This document shows positions 26,192-35,833 of a stretch of 64,000 bases of DNA, piece by piece. Source of the stretch: Armatimonadota bacterium. Its GTDB lineage: Bacteria > Armatimonadota > UBA5829 > DTJY01. Under the pieces are notes generated by a model, which was not told where the DNA came from, ran no database searches, and was given only the letters and a program-made list of their open reading frames with translations. Within the stretch, counting starts at the first letter, position 1, and each line of letters begins with the position of its first letter. Both the position numbers and the translations under genes were made by a program. The stretch is taken from the NCBI GenBank assembly GCA_029907255.1, contig JARYMF010000001.1:124001-188000 (forward strand), written 5' to 3'.

Positions 26192-28489
26192 ATGAGCGAG
26201 AAAAGTAACAAGTGCAAACTAGCCAATGTAGGTGACGTCATTAAGAATATTTGTTCTGAAGTTTTAATCAACAGCCCGATAAGCATTTGGATACTGGACA
26301 AAGAAGGTACGCTAATCTTTGAAAATAAGGCTTGCAGGCGACTTTTAGGAATTGAAAGCGATGAAGAAGTCGTTGGAAAATACAACATTTTCAAAGACAA
26401 TGAGATCATTAGACAGGGCTTTGCGTCTAAAATTAGGCAAGTCTTTGAAGATGGTGGGTCCATTGAGTTTATAATAGAATACGACCTTGCTAGGGTTCGA
26501 CACATTTCTCCTGTTCACCCAGGCCGCAAAATTCTCCGAATGTTTGTTTTTGCCATTAAGGATGCCGAAGATAAGGTTTGCAATGTTGTAGTCCAACATG
26601 AAGATTACACTTCAACCTGGCGGGCGACAAAGTCTCTTGAAGTCTCCGAAGCCCAATATCGCGAAGTCGTCGAAGGTGTTTCAGATTGGGTATGGGAAAT
26701 CGACGTCGATGGACGAATCAAGTTTACCAATCCCGCTGTGGAACAAATATTAGGTTACAAGCCAAATGAAATAATAGGGCGCGTTGGTTTTGACTTTGTT
26801 ATTCCTGCTGACCGGGAACATGTTGAGCAAATTTTTCTATCAGCCATTCGAGAAAATAGAGAAATTACAAGCGTTCAAACAAGATTTCTTCATAAAGATG
26901 GGTCGATTCGCTTTCTTGAGACGAATGCTAGGCCAATGTTTGATGAAAATGGCAAAGTAATTGGGTTGCGTGGAATTTCCCGAGCTATGACGGAGCGGAA
27001 GAAAGTCGAAGAGCAACTGAAATATAGGATGGAGCTTGAACGTGTCATTGTAGAGTTATCCACGAAGTTCATAAACCTTCCGCCTGAGGAGATTGACGCA
27101 GGTATCAACCGAGCTTTGGGAGTAATTGGTAGTTTTATTGGTGCTGACCGCAGTTTTGTATTCTTGATAAGCGAGGATGGCAAGACTGTAAGCAATGTGT
27201 ATGAGTGGTGTGCTGAAGGGGTAGAGCCTACAATTCATCTTTTTCAGAATATGAGGATTGAGGATTACCCACTTATGAAAAAAGGATTGGCAGGGTATGA
27301 GCCGGTCATTATACCACGCGTTAGCGAAATGCCACCAGAGTATGCGAAAGAAAGGGAAGTGTTCGAATCAGAAGATGTCAAGTCATTTATTGCCTTACCC
27401 ATGATATCTCAAGGTGTAAGCATTGGTTTTCTAGGTTTTGAGACTGTTAAGGAGGAAAAGACATGGTCTGAGGACTCGGTTGTGCTTCTTAAAATTTTGG
27501 GCGAAATACTGGCAAATGCGCTCGATCGGAAAAAGACCGAGGAAGCACTTATGGAAGCCGAGTCAAAGTATAGGAGTTTGGTTGAAGAATCGCTAGTTGG
27601 AGTTTACATAATCCAAAACGGAAAGTTAATATATGTAAATCCAAGGGCTGCAGAAATATTTGGTTATACCCCTGATGAAGTTATTGAAAAGAAAACCGCT
27701 TTGGACCTAACGGCTCCAGAGAGTAGGGCTCTCGTTGCAGAAAACATAAGCAAGCGAATAAGAGGCGAAGTGAAAAGCATCCACTACACATTTAAAGGCC
27801 TAAAAAAAGACGGGAGTATCATAGATGTTGAAGTATATGGGACGCGTACCACATTTAAAGGAAAGCCTGCGATTATCGGCACCTTGCTTGATATTACCGA
27901 GCGTGTAAAGGCAGAGGAGCGACGGCTTGAATTGGAGAGGCAGAAGAGGGAGTTCTACCGCAAAACTATTTTGGCAGCAACCCAAGGAAAACTTGTAATC
28001 TCGGAAAAGGAAGAGATTGAAAAGATTGCTGGAAAACCAATTGCATCGTGGGAAATAAAAAGTGGTAAGGATTTAGGAATAATTAGACATGAAGTGGCCA
28101 AATTGGCTGAGACTGAGGGGATGGACCAATCTCGAATTTATGACTTTGTTCTTTGTGTGGGTGAGTTGACAACCAATGCCCTCAAACATGCGGGTTCAGG
28201 TACAGCATCGCTCCATAGGTTAGATGATAGGCTAATGTTTGTGGTCGCTGATCGTGGCCCCGGCATAGAAGCATTAGTTCTCCCTGAAGTAGCGCTGGTA
28301 AAAGGATACTCAACTGCTGGGACGTTGGGAATGGGCTATAAAGCTGTTCTAACTGTTGCAGACAAAGTATATTTGGCTACTGGCCACGGCGGGACCACGG
28401 TTGCTGTTGAGATGAGCCTCCGACCTTCCGAACATCAACCAGCTATGGCTAATATTCCGAATTATTGGGCAAACTGCCACTCTCAATAA
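26192..28489 (+). CDS. PAS-PAS-GAF-PAS sensor with RsbW-like ATPase domain
   Basis: From ATG 26192 the product has 765 residues. It contains PAS domains at about 25-150, 156-275 (YREVVEGVSDWVWEIDVDG) and 459-575 (GKLIYVNPRAAEIFGYT), a GAF domain at about 288-450, and a C-terminal ATPase domain with N-box GELTTNALKHAG, ADRGPGIEAL and TLGMGYKAV. There is no HisKA dimerisation domain with a phospho-accepting histidine; the ATPase resembles anti-sigma-factor serine kinases (RsbW/SpoIIAB). It has no membrane segments, so it is a cytoplasmic sensor, probably in a partner-switching pathway. The frame opens at 26069, but the first 41 residues look non-coding and the first PAS domain starts right after M42. 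No clear ribosome-binding site marks the start. Confidence 0.8.
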   Translation: MSEKSNKCKLANVGDVIKNICSEVLINSPISIWILDKEGTLIFENKACRRLLGIESDEEVVGKYNIFKDNEIIRQGFASKIRQVFEDGGSIEFIIEYDLARVRHISPVHPGRKILRMFVFAIKDAEDKVCNVVVQHEDYTSTWRATKSLEVSEAQYREVVEGVSDWVWEIDVDGRIKFTNPAVEQILGYKPNEIIGRVGFDFVIPADREHVEQIFLSAIRENREITSVQTRFLHKDGSIRFLETNARPMFDENGKVIGLRGISRAMTERKKVEEQLKYRMELERVIVELSTKFINLPPEEIDAGINRALGVIGSFIGADRSFVFLISEDGKTVSNVYEWCAEGVEPTIHLFQNMRIEDYPLMKKGLAGYEPVIIPRVSEMPPEYAKEREVFESEDVKSFIALPMISQGVSIGFLGFETVKEEKTWSEDSVVLLKILGEILANALDRKKTEEALMEAESKYRSLVEESLVGVYIIQNGKLIYVNPRAAEIFGYTPDEVIEKKTALDLTAPESRALVAENISKRIRGEVKSIHYTFKGLKKDGSIIDVEVYGTRTTFKGKPAIIGTLLDITERVKAEERRLELERQKREFYRKTILAATQGKLVISEKEEIEKIAGKPIASWEIKSGKDLGIIRHEVAKLAETEGMDQSRIYDFVLCVGELTTNALKHAGSGTASLHRLDDRLMFVVADRGPGIEALVLPEVALVKGYSTAGTLGMGYKAVLTVADKVYLATGHGGTTVAVEMSLRPSEHQPAMANIPNYWANCHSQ

Positions 28490-28652
28490 GTTCAACTGCT
28501 TTATTTGATAACTACCTTTCTGCTGAATAGGTTCTAAATTCCTCACAAAACTCTCCCCAGGAAATCGAGCTATCTTAAAGGTTAAGCTTATTCATGAAAG
28601 ACAAAGGGTAATACCTGATATAATAGAGAAAGCTATGGGAAACGGAGAGCTC

Positions 28653-29756
28653 ATGGGTGGAAGAAAAATCCGAATAGCCTATCTTGTCAGACCGACTGAG
28701 GGCGGAATTAAGGTACATCTTTTAACACTCTTATCGGGGCTCGATAGGTCGAAGTTTGAACCAATTGTTATTTGTCCACCTAGAATTTCCCTTTTTGCAG
28801 AAGTACAAGAGAAAGGAATCCCAGCGATACCATTGGACATAATCGGAGAGATAAGCATATCGAAGGATTTTTTTGCAATAATAAAACTTAGGCGGATTCT
28901 CCGAGATCTAAGGCCAGATATTCTTCACATGCATAGCTTTAAAGCAGGCCTAATCGGCCGATTAGCTGCGCTTTCTATCGCCCGGCGTCCGAAACTCATT
29001 CTAACGGAGCATGCTTTCATATTTGACGAGCGTACCACAAATCTCAAACGAGCTTTGATTGGTGGCATGGGGTGGTTCTTTTCCCGCTTCACTAATAAAA
29101 TCATCACCGTTTCAAATGCGCTGAGGAATGAGTTGATTTCCCAACAGAAGATTGAACCTTCCAAGATTGTAACAATTTACAATGGCGTCACATTTGCCCC
29201 TGTCGAACGCAAAATAAAGAATGGAATGCTTGTGGGCACAGTATCACGGCTTGCACCTCAAAAAGGTGTTGACTACTTTATCCATGCGGCAGCGTTGATT
29301 GCCAAACAGTTTCCGGAGGCAAGGTTCTGTATAGTAGGGGACGGGCCTCAACGACAGTCTCTCGAGTTGCTTGCAGAGTCACTTCGCATACGGGATAAGA
29401 TTGAATTTCTTGGTTTCCGCAGAGATGCGCTTGATATCGTGCGAACATTCGATGTCTTTGTCCTAGCTTCTACACGGGAGAGCTTTGGTCTGACCTTGGT
29501 CGAGGCACTGTCTCAAGAAATCCCTGTTGTTGCTTCTCGGACGGGTGGTATCGTGGAGATTGTTGATAATGAGATTAGCGGACTTCTTGCTGAGCCAGGG
29601 AATCCTCATGAAATTGCAAATCAAGTTTGTCGTCTGCTTGCAGACCCCAACCTAGCACGCCAACTTGCCGAAACGGGGTCAAGGCTGGTGCGTGAACGGT
29701 TCAGTAGCGAGGTTATGATCAAAGAAACGCAGAAATTGTATATGGAAATCCTATGA
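28653..29756 (+). CDS. glycosyltransferase family 4
   Basis: The protein has the two Rossmann halves of GT-B enzymes: RIAYLVRPTEGGIKVHLL opens the acceptor half and IVTIYNGVTF leads into the donor half with GTVSRLAPQKGVDYFIHA, CIVGDGPQRQSLE, FGLTLVEAL and ASRTGGIVEIV, the nucleotide-sugar-binding E-x7-E region. It would transfer a hexose from an activated donor in polysaccharide or lipid-glycan synthesis. ATG 28653 is preferred because GGAGAG precedes it; an ATG at 28635 lies directly after a TATAAT (28619-28624). Its stop overlaps the next start by ATGA, so the two gene products probably work together. Confidence 0.87.
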   Translation: MGGRKIRIAYLVRPTEGGIKVHLLTLLSGLDRSKFEPIVICPPRISLFAEVQEKGIPAIPLDIIGEISISKDFFAIIKLRRILRDLRPDILHMHSFKAGLIGRLAALSIARRPKLILTEHAFIFDERTTNLKRALIGGMGWFFSRFTNKIITVSNALRNELISQQKIEPSKIVTIYNGVTFAPVERKIKNGMLVGTVSRLAPQKGVDYFIHAAALIAKQFPEARFCIVGDGPQRQSLELLAESLRIRDKIEFLGFRRDALDIVRTFDVFVLASTRESFGLTLVEALSQEIPVVASRTGGIVEIVDNEISGLLAEPGNPHEIANQVCRLLADPNLARQLAETGSRLVRERFSSEVMIKETQKLYMEIL

Positions 29757-31972
29757 AAAGGCTAGTTTGGTTATCAATTATATTGCTATTTGCAAGTGTG
29801 CACCCAGCACAATCAGAGGGGAAAGCTGTCGTCCTTGTTACGTTCGAAGGACTGTCTTTAAACGACATGCTCCGATGGGATATTCCAGAGTTTAGGCAGT
29901 TGATTCGCATTGGCGCCATTGGGCTGATGAATAATAAAACAGCGGCGTGTCAAAACTTCGAGGATAACGCTGTCACCATTGGGGCAGGCACACGTGGAAT
30001 GGGTTTCGAGCGTCCAACGATTGATGCCTTTTCAAAGTACGCAGCAAATGCAGATGAAAAACTGGGTGGCGAAACTGCCGCGACAATTTGGCAAAGGAAC
30101 ACTGGCTTTAGCCTCAAAGAGCCTGCAGCAGTACTCCAAACTAAAATAGCTGCTGTTATTGCCGCCAATTCTGGTCTCAATTATGATGTAATTCCCGGCA
30201 TTCTCGGCGAACTTCTCTATAGCGCAGGTGTGAAAACGGCTGTTTACGGCAACTCCGACCGAGGCTCATCTCCATTCCGCCCAAGCGTAATGATTGCCAT
30301 GAACAAGCGAGGTGTGGTTTCAACTGGGGACGTCAGCAAAAAAGTAACCAGCCGTGATGGGCATTGGCCGTTTGGAATGCGTACGAACTATGCGTATATT
30401 TTAAGTCGTGTTCGGGAGCTTAACGGAAATAAGTTCGTAGTTGTCGAGGCTGGTGATGGAGGGCGAGTTGAAGCAGCAGGCGCGGACCTCATGCCTAGCA
30501 GGTTTGAGTACTACAAGCGATTGGCAGCGGCTGAATGCGCCCATTTCCTCGTTGATTTAAACAAGTATCTAAAGGCCTCCACAGAGCGTTACCTTCTTAT
30601 TTTTATTGTGCCAGCGCCTAATATGGACGCATATGCAAATGGTAACCGTTTGACTCCAATAATTATGGTTGGCACAGACGTGGCACCCGGAGTTGTTACT
30701 TCAAGCGTTACAAAAAGAGAAGGTTTGATAACGAATCTCGATATAGCTCCCACAGTTCTAAAGTTTTTTGGTATAAAACCGCACCCTAGTATGCTTGGAC
30801 AGCCAATAGTTTCAATGCCTATTGCTGATTCCATTGGGCAAGTTAAACAGCTAAATGAAGAGACAACGCAAGTTTTTAATGGTCGAAGGCCAGTACTTCT
30901 TACCTATATAGCTATTGTCATTATCGTGACGGCGATGGGTATACTAGGAGTCATTTGGCAGAATCCCGGATTGCCAATATTGCGGTCAATACTTCATCCT
31001 TTGCGATTGAGATTTCTCATGCTTGCTTGTCTAATTTCTCCAGCAATTCTGCTGCTTGCGCCTGCATTTCATCTTTTCAAATTTTCAGTTGTTTTAGTCT
31101 ATTTTGTGGTATCTTCTCTCATTTTGGCATTGGTATTAAGCCTAATTAGAGATTCTCGTACCGTCTTTGGAGTTACTGGGGTAGGGGTGGCCGCAGTTTT
31201 CATGTTCGATATGCTGGCAAAGTCACCGTTATCGAAGCATTCGATCTTTGGTTATGACCCTATTATAGGCCTCAGATTCTACGGCATTGGCAATGAATCC
31301 GTTGGCGTACTTATGGGTGCGCTTATTTTGGGTATTTTCTCCTTTCTTGACCGCCGAAAGTTTGTGGACTGGAAGTATATAGTGCCAATAGCATTGCTTT
31401 TTATGGCAGTAGTATTGGTGGTAGGTGCACCCAACTTTGGTACGAACTTTGGTGGAACGCTCGCGATGCTCGCTGGCTTTGGCTTTTCGATATTCCGAGC
31501 ATATAGTTCTCGTTCCAGGCTTAGAATGGTTATTTTGGTTGTTGCGGTTGCTATCATATTGTTTGTGGGTGTCATAATTGCAAACGTAATGGTTGACTCT
31601 GAACATAAAACACACATTGGAAGGGCAATAACTCAATCAAAGGTTTTAGGTCCCCACATACTGGCAGAGTTAGCATTAAGGAAATGGGCAATGAACCTAA
31701 GATTGATTAAATACTCATTCTGGACCTACATGTTTTTCTGCCTAATCGTGGGAATGGTTATCCTGTTCATTAGACCTGTGGGCATCCTTAAGCGAACACT
31801 TCTCAAACACCCAATTATGAATGCTGCGTTTGCTGGGATGCTTGCAGGAGCAGTGGTAGGGATGGCTACGAATGATTCGGGAATCGTGATGGCGACGACA
31901 ACCTTTTTATACATGGCGTTTCCTTTAATTTGGATGGTTAGAATGGAGTTGGAAGCTAGGCAAAATACATAG
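29753..31972 (+). CDS. alkaline-phosphatase-superfamily domain fused to a polytopic membrane domain
   Basis: A signal peptide (MKRLVWLSIILLFASVHPAQS) leads into an alpha/beta domain (about 25-360) that resembles the alkaline phosphatase/phosphoglycerate mutase superfamily: VVLVTFEGLSLNDM at the start, an NSDRG segment, and TPIIMVGTDVAPGV then GLITNLDIAPTVLKFFGI near the end, a typical ending of these folds. From about residue 380 to 735 there are about nine or ten membrane segments. The extracytoplasmic catalytic part may transfer or remove phosphoryl head groups on a surface glycan whose backbone is made by the neighbouring GT4 enzyme. This is inference from co-translation; the metal ligands are not fully traceable. 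Confidence 0.7.
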   Translation: MKRLVWLSIILLFASVHPAQSEGKAVVLVTFEGLSLNDMLRWDIPEFRQLIRIGAIGLMNNKTAACQNFEDNAVTIGAGTRGMGFERPTIDAFSKYAANADEKLGGETAATIWQRNTGFSLKEPAAVLQTKIAAVIAANSGLNYDVIPGILGELLYSAGVKTAVYGNSDRGSSPFRPSVMIAMNKRGVVSTGDVSKKVTSRDGHWPFGMRTNYAYILSRVRELNGNKFVVVEAGDGGRVEAAGADLMPSRFEYYKRLAAAECAHFLVDLNKYLKASTERYLLIFIVPAPNMDAYANGNRLTPIIMVGTDVAPGVVTSSVTKREGLITNLDIAPTVLKFFGIKPHPSMLGQPIVSMPIADSIGQVKQLNEETTQVFNGRRPVLLTYIAIVIIVTAMGILGVIWQNPGLPILRSILHPLRLRFLMLACLISPAILLLAPAFHLFKFSVVLVYFVVSSLILALVLSLIRDSRTVFGVTGVGVAAVFMFDMLAKSPLSKHSIFGYDPIIGLRFYGIGNESVGVLMGALILGIFSFLDRRKFVDWKYIVPIALLFMAVVLVVGAPNFGTNFGGTLAMLAGFGFSIFRAYSSRSRLRMVILVVAVAIILFVGVIIANVMVDSEHKTHIGRAITQSKVLGPHILAELALRKWAMNLRLIKYSFWTYMFFCLIVGMVILFIRPVGILKRTLLKHPIMNAAFAGMLAGAVVGMATNDSGIVMATTTFLYMAFPLIWMVRMELEARQNT

Positions 31973-32020
31973 CGTCGTGCGAAAGTTTCTTTGATTAATT
32001 AAATATCAACGCGGATACTT

Positions 32021-34084
32021 CTATCGCAGACTTCCTAATTTTAGCCTTCTTAGTAGCTGCGCATTCACAGCTACAATTATTGTGCTAATAGACATAAATA
32101 GCGCCCCAAGTGCTGGTGAAAAGATGATTCCTTTATTGGCAAAAACGCCAGCAGCTAGCGGCATAGCAACAACATTGTAACCAGTAGCCCAAAAGAGGTT
32201 CTCAACCATCTTTCGATAGCTTGCTTGGCTTAGGCGGATAATCTTTATGATATCTCTAGGGTCGTTGCGAACGAGTATGATGTCACCGGATTCAATGGTA
32301 ACGTCTGTGCCTGCGCCAATTGCTATTCCGATGTTTGCCAAAACAAGTGCTGGAGCATCATTAATGCCATCGCCCACCATTGCCACACGTCGTCCTTCTT
32401 GGCGTATTTGTTGTATGCGTTTCGCCTTGTCTTCAGGCAGCAAATTGGCGTAGTATTCATCAATTCCAAGCTCCTCAGCAACCCATCTGGCGACGTCCCA
32501 GCTGTCGCCGGTCATCATGGCGACTTGCAAACCCATCCTTTTGAGCCCCCTCACCGCCTCTTGAGACTCGTTGCGTATTACATCCGCTAGGGCAATTGCC
32601 GCTTGTATTTCATCTTCATTTAAGACAAACACTAAAGTCTGACCAGCTCTGCGGGATTGGTCAATTGAATGTTTTAGTTCTTCTGGGATATTGAGACCAA
32701 GTGATTCTAGCAGGCGAAGCCCGCCAACCCGGATGGTTCGTCCTCCTACCTTGGCCTCAACGCCAAGCCCAGGTAGCGCCTTGAAGTCCACAGCATCAGG
32801 AATACTAAGATTACGCGCCTGGGCTGAGCGCACCACTGCTTGCGCGAGTATATGTTCTGAGTCCTTTTCCACTGCTGCAGCTTTTGCTAGAACCTCATTC
32901 TCGTCTAAGCCTGCAACGTGATAGATAGCGACAACTCCATACTCACCCTTGGTAAGCGTGCCGGTTTTGTCAAAAACAACCACATCAAGATTTCTTGCTT
33001 GTTCAAGAGCAAGACGGTCACGAATCAGTAGCCCATTACGCGCCGCTAGTGAGGTTGAAATGGCAATAACAAGTGGAATTGCCAGACCAAGTGCATGTGG
33101 GCAGGCAATAACAAGGACAGTTACTGCCCGGACAATCGCGAAGGTACCTCGTGGCTCGTTTGCGAATGGCTGAGGAGGTGACGAGAGGGTCCAGAAGGTC
33201 AACGTAAGTACTCCAGCGCTGATAGCGATTATTGTTAACCAGTATGCTGCGCGGTCGGCAAGGTTTTGAGCCATCGAGCGTGAGCTTTGAGCTTCCGCAA
33301 CTAGACGCATGATTCCCGCAAGCATAGTTTCCTCTCCAACTTTTGTCACCCGCACCCTTAGCGAACCATTGCCATTCACTGTTCCAGCGATGACTTTCGA
33401 CCCTGGAGATTTGCGCACAGGCGTGGATTCACCAGTAATCATTGCCTCATTAACGCTGGATTCTCCGCTCACAACTTCACCATCTGCTGGAACTTTTGCA
33501 CCAGGGCGAACTAGTAGCAAATCACCTTTCTGAATATCGCCTACCGAAATGCGTTCTATTGTGTCATCTTTAATTCGTTCAGCTTCGTCGGGCATAAGTC
33601 TTGCTAATTCTTGAAGCGCACCTCTTGCTTTTCCTACTGCCTGCATTTCCATCCAGTGGCCAAGCAACATTACTGTAACCAATGTGGAGAGCTCCCAATA
33701 AAGTGCCTTGCCTAGTACAAGACGAAAGGTTGTGAGGGCGCTATACACGAATGCAACCGTAATGGCAATAGAAACAAGCGTCATCATCCCTGGTTGGCGA
33801 GTTTTTAGTTCACCAACTGCTCCATTAAGAAAAAAGATTCCTCCATAGAAGAAAATGATTGTTCCAAAAAAGAACGATATATATTCCGACCAGTGGGATG
33901 CTGGTGGGCGGAAGCCAATTAGCTCTTGGACATCTTTAGAATAAACCAACACAGGAATAGTTAAAATAAGCGCAATCCAGAACTTGCGCCTGAGCAATTC
34001 TATATTATGCGCTGCGTGCCTGTCGGACACAGGACGTACCCCTGGCATGCCATGAACAATATGATTTTGGGCACTATGGTTCAT
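32021..34084 (-). CDS. copB: P1B-type copper/silver-transporting ATPase, CopB-like
   Basis: The 687-residue pump has eight predicted membrane segments, the actuator motif (VSGESSVNEAMITGEST), the phosphorylation motif DKTGTLTKGE, and the hinge MVGDGINDAPAL. The ion-binding motif in the sixth membrane segment is CPH (VIACPHALGLAIPL), which defines the P1B-3/CopB group exporting Cu(II), Cu(I) or Ag(I), rather than CPC of CopA. The N-terminus lacks a heavy-metal-associated domain but has scattered histidines (MNHSAQNHIVHG), also usual for CopB. The conserved HP motif of the N-domain reads SEHILA instead of SEHPLA. It is divergent from the GH10 gene, with only 48-60 bases between them. Confidence 0.9.
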   Translation of the reverse strand: MNHSAQNHIVHGMPGVRPVSDRHAAHNIELLRRKFWIALILTIPVLVYSKDVQELIGFRPPASHWSEYISFFFGTIIFFYGGIFFLNGAVGELKTRQPGMMTLVSIAITVAFVYSALTTFRLVLGKALYWELSTLVTVMLLGHWMEMQAVGKARGALQELARLMPDEAERIKDDTIERISVGDIQKGDLLLVRPGAKVPADGEVVSGESSVNEAMITGESTPVRKSPGSKVIAGTVNGNGSLRVRVTKVGEETMLAGIMRLVAEAQSSRSMAQNLADRAAYWLTIIAISAGVLTLTFWTLSSPPQPFANEPRGTFAIVRAVTVLVIACPHALGLAIPLVIAISTSLAARNGLLIRDRLALEQARNLDVVVFDKTGTLTKGEYGVVAIYHVAGLDENEVLAKAAAVEKDSEHILAQAVVRSAQARNLSIPDAVDFKALPGLGVEAKVGGRTIRVGGLRLLESLGLNIPEELKHSIDQSRRAGQTLVFVLNEDEIQAAIALADVIRNESQEAVRGLKRMGLQVAMMTGDSWDVARWVAEELGIDEYYANLLPEDKAKRIQQIRQEGRRVAMVGDGINDAPALVLANIGIAIGAGTDVTIESGDIILVRNDPRDIIKIIRLSQASYRKMVENLFWATGYNVVAMPLAAGVFANKGIIFSPALGALFMSISTIIVAVNAQLLRRLKLGSLR

Positions 34085-34144
34085 CTTCTATTTCCAAAAC
34101 ATTACAAGTGGTTATATAATTTTTAACAAACCATGGGGGGAGAC

Positions 34145-35674
34145 ATGAGAAAGCTAATAATTTTCTTTCTATGTTTGATTAATCTTACCCATATCAACGG
34201 CTTGTTAGCTGATGAGGTCCGAAAATTACGTGTACATTTTCGCGATGTCCAAGGCGAAAGGTTGTCAAAGGATTTTATACAGCGCTTCCATTGCAGAGAC
34301 TTGTCGGACGAGCCATGTCCAACGCGCACTTATGTTCATGATGGATATGCGACTGTGGTGCTTCCGGATAAACCCATCCAAGTTTGTGCTTTGATTAAAA
34401 TTCCTGGTTTTGGAGAGGTTACTATCTATGCGGATGGTAAGGGCAAGGGATACTCAAAGCCAGGTGACATAGACTTTGTAGAGGAAGCCGCTGCTACTCG
34501 ATTGATGCGGGTAAGAGAAGCTCTTAAGCGTGCTGAACATGAGGGCATTCGAATGCCAAATGAGTTTTACCGTAAGTTGGCTGACGCGGAGAAGGCACCA
34601 CCATACAAATCTTTGGCAGTAACGCTTGCTGCTGGTGAGGAACTCACACTTGCCGTTTCTAAGCACAGAATAGAGAAAATGGGTGTTCATCGAAGAGGTT
34701 TCTATTTTGGGTGCAACTCATTTGGACATCCGGCGAGGGGATATGAATATGATAAGAGATTCAAGGAAATTTTCAACTTTGGTATAGCACACCTTTACCT
34801 TAGTCATTATGCGCCCACGGAGACTGTACGTAATTTTGATAGGACGGATTTAGAGGTCAATTGGTTAAGCTCAATGGGCATGGCAATAAAATTGTGCCCA
34901 CCTTTTTACCTTGCGGCTAGTGTGACTCCAGAGTGGCTGAAGAACAAGCCATATTCTCATACCCGACGGGCCGCATACAATCTTGTGAAACAAGTTTGTG
35001 CAAGATATGCTGGGAAGGTTCAGTTTTGCGAGATAATGAATGAGGCGCATGATTATTCAAATTCCCTGCGACTCAAGCCAGAGGAACTGACGAATCTAGC
35101 TAAGGTGTGTTCCAAAGCCGCACGCGAAGGTGACCCAAATGTCCAGCGCATAATTAATTGTTGTCACCTTTGGGGCGAATATGCGGCAAAGCCACCTAAA
35201 ACGGGTCCACCTAAGCGATCACCCTATGCGTACCTCCGAGATTGTATTAGATATGGTGTTGATTTTGAAATAATCGGTTTGCAAATGTACTATCCTGAGT
35301 ACGACCTTTTTGAGATTGACCGCCTTCTTGACCGTTATGCAAAGTTAGGAAAGCCGATCCACATTACTGAGATGGGTTGTTCTTCATCGCCAGGAATTGA
35401 CCCGAATAGCCAAAGGAAGAGAGCTTCAGCAGGCTGGCATGGAGATTGGACAGAGGAAATGCAGGCAGAATGGGTAGAAGCTATTTATACAATTTGCTAT
35501 TCGAAACCCTATATAAAGGCAATTTGTTGGTGGGATTTGGCGGATGCTGTTTCATTTTGGCCATATGGTGGATTGCTGAGGGGCGACTGCTCTCCAAAAC
35601 CTGCTTATATTCGATTGAAAGGTTTGCTTGAGAAATGGGGTTTTATTAAAAGTTATGCGGACGATTCGGGGTAA
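34145..35674 (+). CDS. exported glycoside hydrolase family 10 (xylanase-like)
   Basis: ATG 34145 follows a G-rich ribosome-binding site and starts the signal peptide MRKLIIFFLCLINLTHINGLLA. A beta-rich N-terminal domain of about 160 residues precedes a GH10 barrel: acid/base E300 in EIMNEAHDYS, nucleophile E409 in HITEMGC, and the closing ADAVSFWPYGGLLRGDCSPKPAY, which matches the GH10 pattern of a substrate-binding Trp and final PKPAY. GH10 enzymes are retaining endo-xylanases, with some acting on other beta-glycans. The long N-terminal extension is unusual, so the substrate could differ from xylan. The 509-residue product is probably secreted. Confidence 0.83.
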   Translation: MRKLIIFFLCLINLTHINGLLADEVRKLRVHFRDVQGERLSKDFIQRFHCRDLSDEPCPTRTYVHDGYATVVLPDKPIQVCALIKIPGFGEVTIYADGKGKGYSKPGDIDFVEEAAATRLMRVREALKRAEHEGIRMPNEFYRKLADAEKAPPYKSLAVTLAAGEELTLAVSKHRIEKMGVHRRGFYFGCNSFGHPARGYEYDKRFKEIFNFGIAHLYLSHYAPTETVRNFDRTDLEVNWLSSMGMAIKLCPPFYLAASVTPEWLKNKPYSHTRRAAYNLVKQVCARYAGKVQFCEIMNEAHDYSNSLRLKPEELTNLAKVCSKAAREGDPNVQRIINCCHLWGEYAAKPPKTGPPKRSPYAYLRDCIRYGVDFEIIGLQMYYPEYDLFEIDRLLDRYAKLGKPIHITEMGCSSSPGIDPNSQRKRASAGWHGDWTEEMQAEWVEAIYTICYSKPYIKAICWWDLADAVSFWPYGGLLRGDCSPKPAYIRLKGLLEKWGFIKSYADDSG

Positions 35675-35713
35675 ATCTAATATGGCAAAGCAATTACAAA
35701 AACTTCAATAGCT

Positions 35714-35740
35714 GCACAACGCAATAAGTGCTTGTTGTGC
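35714..35740 (+). terminator. inverted repeat after the GH10 gene
   Basis: GCACAAC (35714-35720) and GTTGTGC (35734-35740) can form a 7-bp stem 40 bases past the stop codon. No U-tract follows at once, though a TTTT occurs at 35754-35757. Low-confidence terminator. Confidence 0.3.
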
Positions 35741-35799
35741 ATAGAATAAGCGCTTTTCACTTCTTTCTATTTGAAAATATGCGGTATTACTCCAAATGG

Positions 35800-35828
35800 T
35801 TGACATCAAACTCTCTCTAGGTTAGAAT
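35800..35828 (+). promoter_or_regulatory. sigma-70 promoter of the M6 peptidase/beta-helix gene
   Basis: TTGACA (35800-35805) and TAGAAT (35823-35828) stand 17 bases apart, pointing to the gene at 36016. Transcription should start near 35835, at the foot of a strong hairpin. Confidence 0.75.
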
Positions 35829-35833
35829 ATCCT

